Made by a program: the position numbers and the translations under genes
From: Mycolicibacterium sp. BiH015
Lineage (GTDB): Bacteria > Actinomycetota > Actinomycetes > Mycobacteriales > Mycobacteriaceae
Assembly: GCF_027706845.1 (NCBI RefSeq)
Contig: NZ_JAQGCZ010000003.1
Span: 62,001-126,000, forward strand
Reading direction: 5' to 3'
DNA length: 64,000 nt
Shown here: positions 8,638-16,493 of the stretch, one piece after another
Layout of the letters: the number at the start of each line of letters is the position of its first letter
Numbering within the stretch: position 1 is the stretch's first letter
Notes under the pieces: generated by a model
Told to the model about the DNA's origin: nothing
Seen by the model: the letters and a program-made list of their open reading frames with translations, nothing else
Database searches by the model: none

Positions 8638-9444
8638 CTACGTCTTGAAGTACACCAGCTGGTGCGTCGTGACGAGTAATTCGCCTGTGCGGCTCCATAT
8701 CTCGGCGGTCTGATCGAAGTAGCCGCGGGAGAACCGGTTGGCGCGGGCCCGGCAGAGCAAGAAATCGCTTCCCACAGTGGCCAATTCACCGGCGTCGAGG
8801 TGGAAGTAGGTCGTCAGCGATATGGTGCCCGCGGGTGACATGGCCCCGCGCCTGAGAAACACGCGCGGGAAGAAGATGTCACTCAGCGCGGTGAGTGCCG
8901 CGAAGTCGACGTCGCGACCTCGCCGGTCCCGCGCCCACAGGGTGGTGGTCGACGACGCGGCCGACATGGCGCTCTCCGCAGGAGGCGCACCTTCGATGAA
9001 ACGCATGTCGTAATTGCGCGCCCACGCGATCATGTCGGGCAGGCCGCCCGGCGCAAGCGCTTCGGGATCCGGAACTTTCGGGCATGCGAGCTCGATGTCC
9101 GACCAAGTATCACGGCGAAGCCCGAACACCGCGGTGGCAGTCGTGCTGATCGTCCCTCCCTGAGACAACTGCACGTTCCAGTGCTGATTGGTGCGGTTGC
9201 TGCGGACGAGGTCCGTGCTGATGTCGAACTCGCCGTCGGCGACGGGTGCTGTGAAGTTCACGGTGAGCGCGACGGGGTCGCCGGTGCGGCTCGGATGGTT
9301 CTCCACGGCCCGCAGCAGCAGGGCGGCGGTGATGCCGCCGAACGGGCCGACCATATTGGCCCAATCGGCGCTCGTCTTGCCCCGCATGAGGTCGGGGCCG
9401 GCGTGATCGAGGTGGATTGCGTCGTCGAAGGGATGTTCGGCCAC
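8638..9444 (-). CDS. thioesterase-family protein (TesB-like double hotdog)
   Basis: 268-residue acyl-CoA thioesterase-like protein. The first half has the hotdog strand/helix pattern with GPFGGITAALLLRAVENHP and ALTVNFTAPVADGEFDISTDLVRSNRTNQHWNVQLSQGG, and the second half repeats it (SDIFFPRVFLRRG, TISLTTYFHLDAGEL, FLLCRARANRFSRGYFDQTAEIW). This layout is known for TesB-type enzymes that hydrolyse acyl-CoA; chain-length preference is not visible. The GTG at 9444 has a clear GGAGG about 9 nt upstream, so it is translated from a leader. A 6-bp perfect inverted repeat overlaps the candidate minus-10 box. It follows polA on the same strand after 97 nt but appears to have its own promoter. Confidence 0.8.
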   Translation of the reverse strand: MAEHPFDDAIHLDHAGPDLMRGKTSADWANMVGPFGGITAALLLRAVENHPSRTGDPVALTVNFTAPVADGEFDISTDLVRSNRTNQHWNVQLSQGGTISTTATAVFGLRRDTWSDIELACPKVPDPEALAPGGLPDMIAWARNYDMRFIEGAPPAESAMSAASSTTTLWARDRRGRDVDFAALTALSDIFFPRVFLRRGAMSPAGTISLTTYFHLDAGELATVGSDFLLCRARANRFSRGYFDQTAEIWSRTGELLVTTHQLVYFKT

Positions 9445-9472
9445 GTTCGGCGCCTCCTCAGCGTCCAGAAAT

Positions 9473-9492
9473 TATGTAAGTCAGCATACATA
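9473..9492 (-). promoter_or_regulatory. inverted repeat over thioesterase minus-10 box
   Basis: TATGTA, 8 nt, TACATA: a perfect 6-bp dyad 28 nt before the thioesterase GTG. On the minus strand TATGCT (9483-9488) inside it is a good minus-10 element. The size suits a TetR- or GntR-type repressor; no regulator gene is adjacent. Confidence 0.5.
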
Positions 9493-9541
9493 GTTGGATT
9501 CGCCGCAGGCGCTGCCCGAGTTGACGGGGGCGTCTTACGAT

Positions 9542-12271
9542 TCAGTGCGCTGCGGCGTCCCAGCTACGTCCATATCCGACCGACACCTCAAGGGGCACGT
9601 CGAGCGCATAGGCATTGCCCATGTGCTCGCGGACCAGCGCGTCGAGTGTGTCCCGCTCGCCGTCGGCGACTTCGAAGAGAAGCTCGTCATGGACCTGCAG
9701 CAAGGTGCGTGACGAAAGCCCGGCGTCCTTGATGGCCTGGTCCACGTTGATCATCGCGACTTTGATGATGTCGGCCGCGCTGCCCTGAATCGGGGCGTTG
9801 AGCGCGGCCCGCTCGGCGGCCTCCCGCACCTGACGATTGCTGCTGTCGAGTTCGGGGAGATACCGCCGACGGCCGAAGACGGTCGACGTGTAGCCGTCCT
9901 TGCGGGCCTGGTCGACCACATCGCGCAGGTAGTCGCGGACCCCGCCGAACCGCGCGAAGTATTGCTCCATCTGTTCTTTGGCCTCTTCGGTGGAGATCTT
10001 GAGCTGCTGGGACAACCCGTACGCGCTGAGACCGTACGCCAAGCCGTACGACATCGCTTTGACGCGGCGTCGAAGTTCTGGGGTGACCTCATCGATCGGC
10101 ACCGAGAACGCCCGGGACGCGACGAACGAGTGCAGGTCCTCACCGGTGTTGAACGCTTCGATGAGGCCCTCGTCCTTCGACAGGTGCGCCATGATGCGCA
10201 TCTCGATCTGGCTGTAATCGGCTGTCATCAGCTCGGCGTAGCCCTTGCCGACGACGAATGCGTCCCGGATGCGGCGCCCGGCCTCGGTGCGGATCGGGAT
10301 GTTCTGCAGGTTCGGTTCCGTGGACGAGAGCCTGCCGGTTGCCGCAATCGTCTGGTTGAACGTGGTGTGGATCCTGCCGTCGGAGGCCACGGAATTGAGC
10401 AACCCGTCGACGGTGACCTTCAGCCTGGTGGCGTCGCGGTGAGCCAGAAGGTGTTGCAGAAACGGATGCCCCGTCTTGTCGAACAGCGACTGCAGCGCGT
10501 CGGCGTCGGTGGTGTAACCGGTCTTGGTGCGCTTGGTCTTCGGCATCTCCAGCTCGTCGAACAGGACGACCTGCAGTTGCTTGGGCGAACCGAGGTTGAT
10601 CTGCTTGCCGATCACGGCGTACGCCGCCTCCGCCGCGTCGCGGATCTGGCCGGCGAACTCGCTCTGCAGCTCCGAGAGCTTCGGCAGGTCGACGGCGATG
10701 CCCGCGGTCTCGAGCTCGGCCAGCACGCGCTGGACGGGTAGCTCCATGTTGCCCAGCAGCGCCGACGAATCGATGCGGTCGAGTTCCTCGTCGAGCGCGT
10801 CGGCGAGATCTTTCACGGCGTTCGCGCGCAGAAGCAATGTCTGCACGGCTTGCTCGTCGACGCCTTCACCGTCGTCCAGCAACGAAAGTTGTTGCTGCTC
10901 AGGATTATCCGCCCGCAGCTCGCGCTTGAGATAGCGCAGTGACAGGTCGTCGAGTGCGAAGCTTCGCTGGCCGGGACGCACCAGATACGCGGCCATCGCG
11001 GTGTCGGAGGTGACGCCGGCCAGCGTCCAGCCCCTTCCCAGCAGGTCATGCGTAGCGAGTTTGGCCTCGTGGAGCGCCTTCGGCACGGTCGCATCGGCGA
11101 GCCACGACGCCAGCGCGGCCTCGTCCTCAGGATTTAGATGGGTGGTGTCGATGTACCGGCCGTCACCGTCGGACGCGACGATCGCGACCGCGGTGGCGTC
11201 GCTGTCGAAAGCCAGGTGATTGCCGACCACCGCCACGCCGAAACGCTCACCGTTGCTGTGCTCGGCCAGCCATCCCGCCAGTGTCCCCGGCTCAAGTGCG
11301 CCGCCACGAACGTCGAATCCTTCGTCGACCTCGGGATCCACGGAGGCGAGTGTGTCGAACAGTCGGTCGCGCAGCACCCGGAACTCGAGGTCGTCGAAGA
11401 GCCGATGGATGTGGTCGCGGTCCCACGGCTGCATCCGCAACGTGTCCGGGGTCTGCGCCAGCGGCACGTCCTTGACCAGGTCGGTCAGCTGCCGATTGAG
11501 CAGCACGCTGGACAAATTGGCGCGCAGTGCGTCACCGACCTTGCCTTTGACCTTGTCGACATTGTCGACCAGAGCCTGCAGCGACCCGTACTCGGCGATC
11601 CACTTGGTGGCGGTTTTCTCCCCCACGCCCGGAATGCCGGGCAGGTTGTCGCTGGGGTCTCCGCGCAGCGCCGCGAAATCCGGGTACTGGTCGGGGCTGA
11701 GCCCGTACTTCTCCTGCACCGCCTCGGGGGTGAATCGGGTCAGCTCGCTGACGCCCTTTCGGGGGTAGAGCACCGTGACGGCGTCGCTGACCAGCTGCAA
11801 CGAGTCGCGGTCACCGGTGACGATCAACACTCGGTGCCCCTCGCTCTCGGCTTGGGTCGCAAGCGTGGCGATGATGTCGTCGGCCTCGTATCCGGCTTCG
11901 GCCAGCACGGTGATGCCCAGCGCGCCGAGGACCTCTTTGGTGATGTCGATCTGCCCGCGGAACTCGTCGGGCGTGGCCGAGCGCCCCTCCTTGTACTCCG
12001 GGTACTTCTCTTTCCGGAACGTCTGGCGCGAGACGTCGAATGCCGCTGCGATGTGGGTGGGCTGCTCGTCGCGCAGGAGGTTGATCAGCATGGCCGTGAA
12101 GCCGTAGACCGCATTGGTGGTCAGCCCGCCCTGGGTCTTGAAGTTCTCGGCGGGAAGCGCGTAGAACGCCCGGAAGGCCAAGGAGTTCCCATCCAGCAGC
12201 ATCAGCGTCGGCTTGTCGTCGGCGGTTTGCTTACCGGCTTTGGACGCCGATGCGGTCTTGGCTGGGCTCAC
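9542..12271 (-). CDS. polA: DNA polymerase I
   Basis: 909-residue Pol I for Okazaki-fragment processing and repair. The N-terminal 5'-3' exonuclease is complete (MLLDGNSLAFRAFYALP, AFDVSRQTFR, VTGDRDSLQLV, LRGDPSDNLPGIPGVGEKTA). The middle region corresponding to 3'-5' proofreading lacks the DEDD carboxylates, as is known for mycobacterial PolA. The polymerase domain has motif A (TADYSQIEMRIMAHLS), motif B (RRVKAMSYGLAYGLSAYGL) and motif C (LLQVHDELLFEV). The GTG start follows TAGAGT by six bases. It shows the typical family length and no anomaly. Confidence 0.97.
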   Translation of the reverse strand: MSPAKTASASKAGKQTADDKPTLMLLDGNSLAFRAFYALPAENFKTQGGLTTNAVYGFTAMLINLLRDEQPTHIAAAFDVSRQTFRKEKYPEYKEGRSATPDEFRGQIDITKEVLGALGITVLAEAGYEADDIIATLATQAESEGHRVLIVTGDRDSLQLVSDAVTVLYPRKGVSELTRFTPEAVQEKYGLSPDQYPDFAALRGDPSDNLPGIPGVGEKTATKWIAEYGSLQALVDNVDKVKGKVGDALRANLSSVLLNRQLTDLVKDVPLAQTPDTLRMQPWDRDHIHRLFDDLEFRVLRDRLFDTLASVDPEVDEGFDVRGGALEPGTLAGWLAEHSNGERFGVAVVGNHLAFDSDATAVAIVASDGDGRYIDTTHLNPEDEAALASWLADATVPKALHEAKLATHDLLGRGWTLAGVTSDTAMAAYLVRPGQRSFALDDLSLRYLKRELRADNPEQQQLSLLDDGEGVDEQAVQTLLLRANAVKDLADALDEELDRIDSSALLGNMELPVQRVLAELETAGIAVDLPKLSELQSEFAGQIRDAAEAAYAVIGKQINLGSPKQLQVVLFDELEMPKTKRTKTGYTTDADALQSLFDKTGHPFLQHLLAHRDATRLKVTVDGLLNSVASDGRIHTTFNQTIAATGRLSSTEPNLQNIPIRTEAGRRIRDAFVVGKGYAELMTADYSQIEMRIMAHLSKDEGLIEAFNTGEDLHSFVASRAFSVPIDEVTPELRRRVKAMSYGLAYGLSAYGLSQQLKISTEEAKEQMEQYFARFGGVRDYLRDVVDQARKDGYTSTVFGRRRYLPELDSSNRQVREAAERAALNAPIQGSAADIIKVAMINVDQAIKDAGLSSRTLLQVHDELLFEVADGERDTLDALVREHMGNAYALDVPLEVSVGYGRSWDAAAH

Positions 12272-12277
12272 GGCTTC

Positions 12278-12283
12278 ACTCTA
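12278..12283 (-). promoter_or_regulatory. minus-10 box for leaderless polA
   Basis: TAGAGT on the minus strand, 6 nt before the polA GTG at 12271. Confidence 0.5.
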
Positions 12284-12321
12284 GGCACCCGGTCCGACAG
12301 CCGGGCCACCCTGGGGCGGGG

Positions 12322-13203
12322 TCATCGTGACCCGGCGATCATCCCTCGCGCCCGGTCGCTGAGGAGGCGGGCGGCGGGGCTCGTCGTGTCGTTGCGCCAG
12401 GCCCACACCAGCCTGCCGCGCAGTTCGGGTGCCAGCCGCAGGGAATGCAGATCGGGGCTGCTGCGCGCCATCGACTGCGGCAGAATCGCCACCCCGAGCC
12501 CGTGGCGGGCGAGGTTGGCGAGCTCGATCGGATTCGTCGCCTCGAACGCGATCCGAGGGCGCAGTCCCGCGGCGGCACAAGCATTGTCGAGGCGGGTACG
12601 CAGGCCGGTGCCCGCCGGCAGCGAGATCACCGGGTGATCGCAGAGGGTCCGCAGCGACAACGTCTTCCGCCGCGCAAGCGGATGCTGCGGCGCGACCGCA
12701 GCCTCCAGCGCCTCGTCGGTGATCACCGCGAAGTCCAGACCCTCGACCTCCTCGTCGACGCCGATGGACACGATTGCGACATCCAGACTTCCGTCGGCAA
12801 GCTTGGCCAGCAGCACATCGGAGTTGTCGGTGCCCAGCGTGATCTCGACATCGGGATAGTCGGCATGGAAGTCGGCCATCAAGCGGGCGACGTCCACCGG
12901 ATGCAAGGTGACCGTGCCGATCTTCACGGAACCCCGTACCAAATGGGCGACGTCGTCGACCGCGGCGCGCGCAGCGCGGACAGCGCCTAGTGCCGCCCGC
13001 GCATGGGGCAGCAACGCGGAGCCAGCCTGGGTGAGTCGCACCTCGCGGCTGGACCGCACGAGCAGCGGCTGGCCCACCAGCCGTTCAAGGCGACGGATCT
13101 GCGCACTGACCGCGGGCTGGGCGACGCGCTCGCGCTCCGCGGCTCGAGTGAAACTTCCCTCCTCGACCACCGCGACGAAGTACTCGAGCTGACGTAGGTC
13201 CAT
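12322..13203 (-). CDS. LysR-family transcriptional regulator
   Basis: 293-residue LysR regulator. The N-terminal winged helix-turn-helix starts at residue 1 (MDLRQLEYFVAVVEEGSFTRAAERERVAQPAVSAQIRRLERLVGQPLLVRS). A linker helix follows, then a two-lobed effector domain (RGSVKIGTVTLHPVDVARLMADFHADYPDVEITLGT, LPAGTGLRTRLDNACAAAGLRP). Its divergent position 85 nt from the FAD monooxygenase gene strongly suggests it controls that gene and its own synthesis, with the substrate or a product as co-inducer. A TATAAT box on its own strand lies 8 nt before the ATG inside the inverted repeat of the shared promoter region. Confidence 0.93.
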   Translation of the reverse strand: MDLRQLEYFVAVVEEGSFTRAAERERVAQPAVSAQIRRLERLVGQPLLVRSSREVRLTQAGSALLPHARAALGAVRAARAAVDDVAHLVRGSVKIGTVTLHPVDVARLMADFHADYPDVEITLGTDNSDVLLAKLADGSLDVAIVSIGVDEEVEGLDFAVITDEALEAAVAPQHPLARRKTLSLRTLCDHPVISLPAGTGLRTRLDNACAAAGLRPRIAFEATNPIELANLARHGLGVAILPQSMARSSPDLHSLRLAPELRGRLVWAWRNDTTSPAARLLSDRARGMIAGSR

Positions 13204-13211
13204 AACTGTTG

Positions 13212-13238
13212 ATTATAGGTATCAGCACAAATTCCTAT
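13212..13238. promoter_or_regulatory. LysR promoter and candidate operator
   Basis: The minus strand carries a consensus TATAAT (13212-13217) 8 nt before the lysR ATG. Overlapping it, ATAGG (13215-13219) and CCTAT (13234-13238) form a dyad with a 14-nt spacer. CTAT (13235-13238) also pairs with ATAG (13246-13249). This is where a LysR protein would be expected to bind between the divergent genes. Confidence 0.45.
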
Positions 13239-13288
13239 TGGACTTATAGCGCCAGCGTACGCACGGTAATAGGGAAAGGAGGTTCGAC

Positions 13289-14373
13289 ATGAGCAGACCA
13301 CCGTCAGTGGTGATCGCCGGTGCGGGCATCGGCGGACTCACCACGGCGCTCACCCTGCATCAGCGCGGCATCACCGCAACCATCCTCGAGCGGGCCGCGG
13401 GATTGGAACCACTCGGGGTGGGCATCAACCTGCTGCCCCACGCCGTGCGAGAACTCGACGCCCTCGGACTCGGCGGGCCACTCGAATCGATATCGGTTGC
13501 TCCGACCGGGATCTCGTACTTCGACCACACTGGACGGCTGCTTTTCCATGAACCCCGCGGGGTGGCAGGAGGCCACTCGCATCCCCAACGGTCCGTCCAC
13601 CGGGGGCGGCTGCACACCATGCTGGTCGACGCCGTCACGAAAAGGCTGGGACCGGAAACGATCCGAACCGGAGCGGCGCTGACCGACTTCGTCCAGACCG
13701 GCGACGGGTCATCGCCAGGACCGAGGACGCCGAAACGCGAACCGACATCCTGGTCGGCGCCGACGGTGTCGGTTCCACCGTGCGCAAACACCTGCACCCA
13801 GGGCCGGATCCCCTGCAGTGGTCGGGAGTGCGGATGTATCGGGGCGCGGCGTGCATGCGGCCATTCATGGACGGAGCGACCATGGCGATCGTGGACGGCC
13901 CCGGTGGCGTCGAGTTGGTGACCTATCCGATCGCCGCGGATTTGGTGAACTGGGTTCTCCTGGTCGAGGACCACGCTGCGGGCCGGCTTCCCGGCGACGC
14001 CCGCTGGAATCACCCGGCCGAACCAGACACAGTGGTCGCCTATGTCGCGGGCTGGAACCTGGACTGGCTCGACGTGGCGGCGCTACCCCGCCTCAGCGAG
14101 CAGGTCTTCGAGTATCCGATGGTCGACCGGGACGCACTGCCCCACTGGGGAATCGGCGCCGTGACCCTGCTCGGCGACGCCGCTCACCCGATGTACCCGG
14201 TCGGCGCCAACGGGGCGTCGCAAGCCATCGTCGATGCCCGGGTTCTCGCAGAAGAACTGGAGAGCGATCCCGTCACCGGGCTGCGCGCGTACGAGAGGAA
14301 CCGCAGGCCGGCCACCGCAGAGATCGTCGCCGCCAACCGCGCCATGCACGCCGCCGGGACCAAACGTATCTGA
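13289..14373 (+). pseudogene. FAD-dependent monooxygenase split by a frameshift
   Basis: Remnant or mis-sequenced copy of a salicylate-hydroxylase-type flavoprotein monooxygenase. The first frame gives the Rossmann motif (VVIAGAGIGGLTTALTLHQRG near the N-terminus) and runs correctly to DFVQTGD near 13705. The family sequence then continues in the next frame (VIARTEDAETRTDILVGADGVGSTVRKH, then the GAVTLLGDAAHPMYPVGANGASQAIVDA FAD/ribityl motif) to the stop at 14373. One lost base near 13705 explains the shift; restored, the protein would be 361 aa, normal for the family. The ATG at 13289 has a very good ribosome site (GGAAAGGAGG). Divergent from lysR, followed by a hydrolase 54 nt later. A sequencing error cannot be excluded. 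Confidence 0.8.
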
Positions 14374-14427
14374 CGTAATCGCCCGTGTCACCGCCGACTA
14401 CCGCACCGTCACAGAAAGGAATTCAGC

Positions 14428-15102
14428 GTGACGACGTTTATCCTTGTTCCCGGAATGTGCCACGGCGCTTGGTGTTTCGACGACCTCGCCGACTCCTTGC
14501 GGCGGGCCGGCCACCACGTGCTGGCCATCACCCTGACGGGTGTCGCCGAGCGGTCGCACCTGATGCCCGGCGGCGTCAACCTCGACACCCACATCACCGA
14601 CGTGCTGGCCGAGATCCACGCCCGCACAGGCGCAGCCGACAAGCTGATCCTGGTCGGCCACAGCTACGGCGGCATGGTCATCACCGGTGTCGCGGACCGC
14701 ATCCCCGACCGCGTCGACTCGCTGATCTTCATCGACGCCGTAGTTCCGCATGACGGCGAGGCGTGCTGGGACCTCGTCAACGACGAGGAACGCCGGTGGT
14801 ATGTGAAGGTCGACGACACCGGGTACGGCGTCCCGCCGATGCCGTTCTTCGACCCGCGCGCTACCTCGCACCCGCTGGCCACAGTGCTGCAACCGCTGCG
14901 CCTCACAGGCGAGCTGAACCGCTTTCGCAAACGCGTGTTCGTCTACGCGCTGGACTGGCCGGGAGAGTCGCCGCTGCAACCGTCGTACGACCGTGTGCGT
15001 GATGATCCAGCCTGGATCACCCACGAGCTCAACGGCAAGCACAACCTGATGCGCGACAACCCCGACGACCTTCTCCGCATCCTGCTCGACACGGCAGCTT
15101 GA
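14428..15102 (+). CDS. alpha/beta hydrolase, esterase-like
   Basis: 224-residue alpha/beta hydrolase. The oxyanion-region FILVPGMCHGAWCFDDL is at the N-terminus and the nucleophile elbow GHSYGGMVITG sits about residue 73-80. A conserved Asp lies in the FIDAVVPHDGEA strand, with a C-terminal catalytic-His candidate in ELNGKHNLM. The small size and HGAWCF start resemble the plant methylesterase/hydroxynitrile lyase type. The substrate is unknown, but its place 54 nt behind the FAD monooxygenase under the same LysR promoter suggests it processes an aromatic ester or the oxidation product. The GTG start has AGAAAGGA upstream. Its stop lies one base from the stop of the convergent gene. Confidence 0.85.
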   Translation: MTTFILVPGMCHGAWCFDDLADSLRRAGHHVLAITLTGVAERSHLMPGGVNLDTHITDVLAEIHARTGAADKLILVGHSYGGMVITGVADRIPDRVDSLIFIDAVVPHDGEACWDLVNDEERRWYVKVDDTGYGVPPMPFFDPRATSHPLATVLQPLRLTGELNRFRKRVFVYALDWPGESPLQPSYDRVRDDPAWITHELNGKHNLMRDNPDDLLRILLDTAA

Positions 15103-15103
15103 A

Positions 15104-15541
15104 TCAGAGCTGGCTGGTGCGGATCCAGTCGATCGCCATGTCCGCCGTATTCTGCGGGTCGACCGACACCGCGAGGATTGCGCCGGGCTGCACCCGGGCG
15201 AGATGCATCGCAGCGACGACCTCGTCGAAAATCGCGCCGTAGGGCGGCGTTTCGTCCTCACGTGACACCTGCGCCTGAATCCGGACGACCGGCGACATGT
15301 TCATGTACGAGCCGACGGTCCAGACGGCTTCGACGGTGGCGGTCGCCGGCAGGCCACCGCCGTTCGTCAACTGTGAATGCCGCACCATCTTCACGCCGAT
15401 CTCGCTGGCGTCAGCCGCTTCGTGAATCTGGTTGGGTATGTCGGCAAGCTGACCGAAGAACGAGGACGGGCGTCCCTGGGACTCCAGATACCGCTTGTTG
15501 GCGCCGTACATCCGTGCCCAGTCCTTGAACGGATTGGGCAT
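15104..15541 (-). CDS. hypothetical protein, coupled to upstream small gene
   Basis: 145-residue soluble protein I do not recognise. It has no signal peptide or membrane helix. The N-terminus is basic and aromatic (MPNPFKDWARMYGANKRYLESQ); the C-terminal two thirds look like a beta-rich domain (TATVEAVWTVGSYMNMSPVVRIQAQVSRE, GAILAVSVDPQNTADMAIDWI). Its ATG overlaps the TGA of the preceding gene by one base (TGATG), so the two are translationally coupled and probably act together. No catalytic motif is evident. Confidence 0.75.
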   Translation of the reverse strand: MPNPFKDWARMYGANKRYLESQGRPSSFFGQLADIPNQIHEAADASEIGVKMVRHSQLTNGGGLPATATVEAVWTVGSYMNMSPVVRIQAQVSREDETPPYGAIFDEVVAAMHLARVQPGAILAVSVDPQNTADMAIDWIRTSQL

Positions 15542-15927
15542 CAGTAGCCCAGAAACTTGCGGAACTGCTGGCCGACAGCCATCGACTGGCCCATCCGCTG
15601 CACCCAGCCGTCGAGGGCGGCCTTGGTGTCGGCGGGATTCCAGCCGCGCTCCTGAGCCAGCGTGATCATGCCGGCCTCGTCGTTGATGCCGCGGGCCTGC
15701 GCCTCGCGAGCCAGGTCGGCGTAGTCCTGCAGCGAGATGCCGTTGATGGGCTCCCAGATCGGATCATCGCCCGCGACGGACCGGGTGGAGGGCCCGCCGA
15801 ACGCCGCCGGGTCGATCGGCCCTGAGCCCTGGACGTGCACGACTCCCGGCTGCGGGTAGCTCTGCGGCTGGTTGAAGGCCTGCTGCGCCTGCTGTGACGC
15901 TTCCTTGGCCTTTTTGAAAAAACCCAT
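15541..15927 (-). CDS. hypothetical small protein with basic Gln-rich N-terminus
   Basis: 128-residue protein of unknown function. It begins MGFFKKAKEASQQAQQAFNQPQ, a basic amphipathic segment. A Pro/Gly-rich linker follows, then a helical part (GISLQDYADLAREAQARGINDEAGMITLAQERGWNPADTKAALDGWVQRM) similar in feel to short helical scaffolds. The ATG at 15927 is chosen over upstream in-frame codons because AAAGGAG lies 7 nt before it and the protein starts cleanly there. It forms a two-gene unit with the next gene through a TGATG junction and is divergent from the DUF35/thiolase operon, so its promoter region contains or borders the KstR-like box. Confidence 0.8.
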   Translation of the reverse strand: MGFFKKAKEASQQAQQAFNQPQSYPQPGVVHVQGSGPIDPAAFGGPSTRSVAGDDPIWEPINGISLQDYADLAREAQARGINDEAGMITLAQERGWNPADTKAALDGWVQRMGQSMAVGQQFRKFLGY

Positions 15928-16011
15928 CGTTGTCTCCTTTGTCGTTCGCCGAGGTGGCTTGAAGCAAGTTGACACCGCGGCCCCTGCTACCGATCCCAAC
16001 TCCGCGAGAAC

Positions 16012-16025
16012 TGGAACATGTTTCA
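16012..16025. promoter_or_regulatory. KstR-like operator
   Basis: The 14-mer TGGAACATGTTTCA fits the KstR consensus TnnAACnnGTTnnA exactly and lies in the slightly longer dyad CTG...CAG. It ends 20 nt before the minus-10 of the DUF35/thiolase operon, where it would block RNA polymerase. KstR is the TetR-family repressor of mycobacterial cholesterol catabolism. Confidence 0.7.
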
Positions 16026-16045
16026 GTATTTGGCCGCGGACTCGG

Positions 16046-16051
16046 TACGCT
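16046..16051 (+). promoter_or_regulatory. minus-10 box for leaderless DUF35 gene
   Basis: TACGCT followed by 7 nt and the GTG at 16059. It decides this start over the open frame that extends to 15969. Confidence 0.5.
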
Positions 16052-16058
16052 GACCCGC

Positions 16059-16493
16059 GTGTCAGCTTCTGCTCAACCAGCGATAGACGGTTGGTTTGCG
16101 TTCGATGGGTCCGGTGATGCGCACTTGATCGGGGGTAAGTGTGTGCAGTGCGGGACCTATGTGTTCCCGCCGCGGGCCAGCAACTGCCCCAACCCCGGGT
16201 GTTCCGGTGACGAGTTGGCTCAGGTGCCGCTGTCGCGGCGCGGACGGCTGTGGAGCTACACCGAGAACCGCTACGCCCCACCGCCGCCCTACCCCTCCCC
16301 AGACCCGTTCGAACCGTTCGCTGTGGCCGCGGTCGAACTGGCCGAGGAGGGCCTGATCGTGCTCGGCAAGGTCGTCGAGGGCACCCTGGCCGCCGACCTG
16401 AACGTCGGCATGGAGATGGAACTGACCACCATGGCGCTCTACGTCGACGACGACGGCATCGAGCGCACCACCCACGCCTGGAGGATCGCATGA
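16059..16493 (+). CDS. DUF35 zinc-ribbon/OB-fold protein, thiolase partner
   Basis: 144-residue DUF35 protein (Rv1628c-like). A rubredoxin-like zinc ribbon with C28, C31, C43 and C48 (CVQCGTYVFPPRASNCPNPGC) precedes an OB-fold half (GRLWSYTENRYAPPPPYPSPDPFEPFAVAAVELAEEGLIVLGKVVEG). DUF35 proteins commonly form complexes with SCP-type thiolases, aldolases or hydratases of steroid side-chain breakdown and are thought to bind acyl-CoA. The neighbouring thiolase gene overlaps by 4 nt (ATGA), which supports a complex. GTG 16059 fits the promoter spacing. A KstR-like operator upstream points to sterol regulation. Confidence 0.88.
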   Translation: MSASAQPAIDGWFAFDGSGDAHLIGGKCVQCGTYVFPPRASNCPNPGCSGDELAQVPLSRRGRLWSYTENRYAPPPPYPSPDPFEPFAVAAVELAEEGLIVLGKVVEGTLAADLNVGMEMELTTMALYVDDDGIERTTHAWRIA

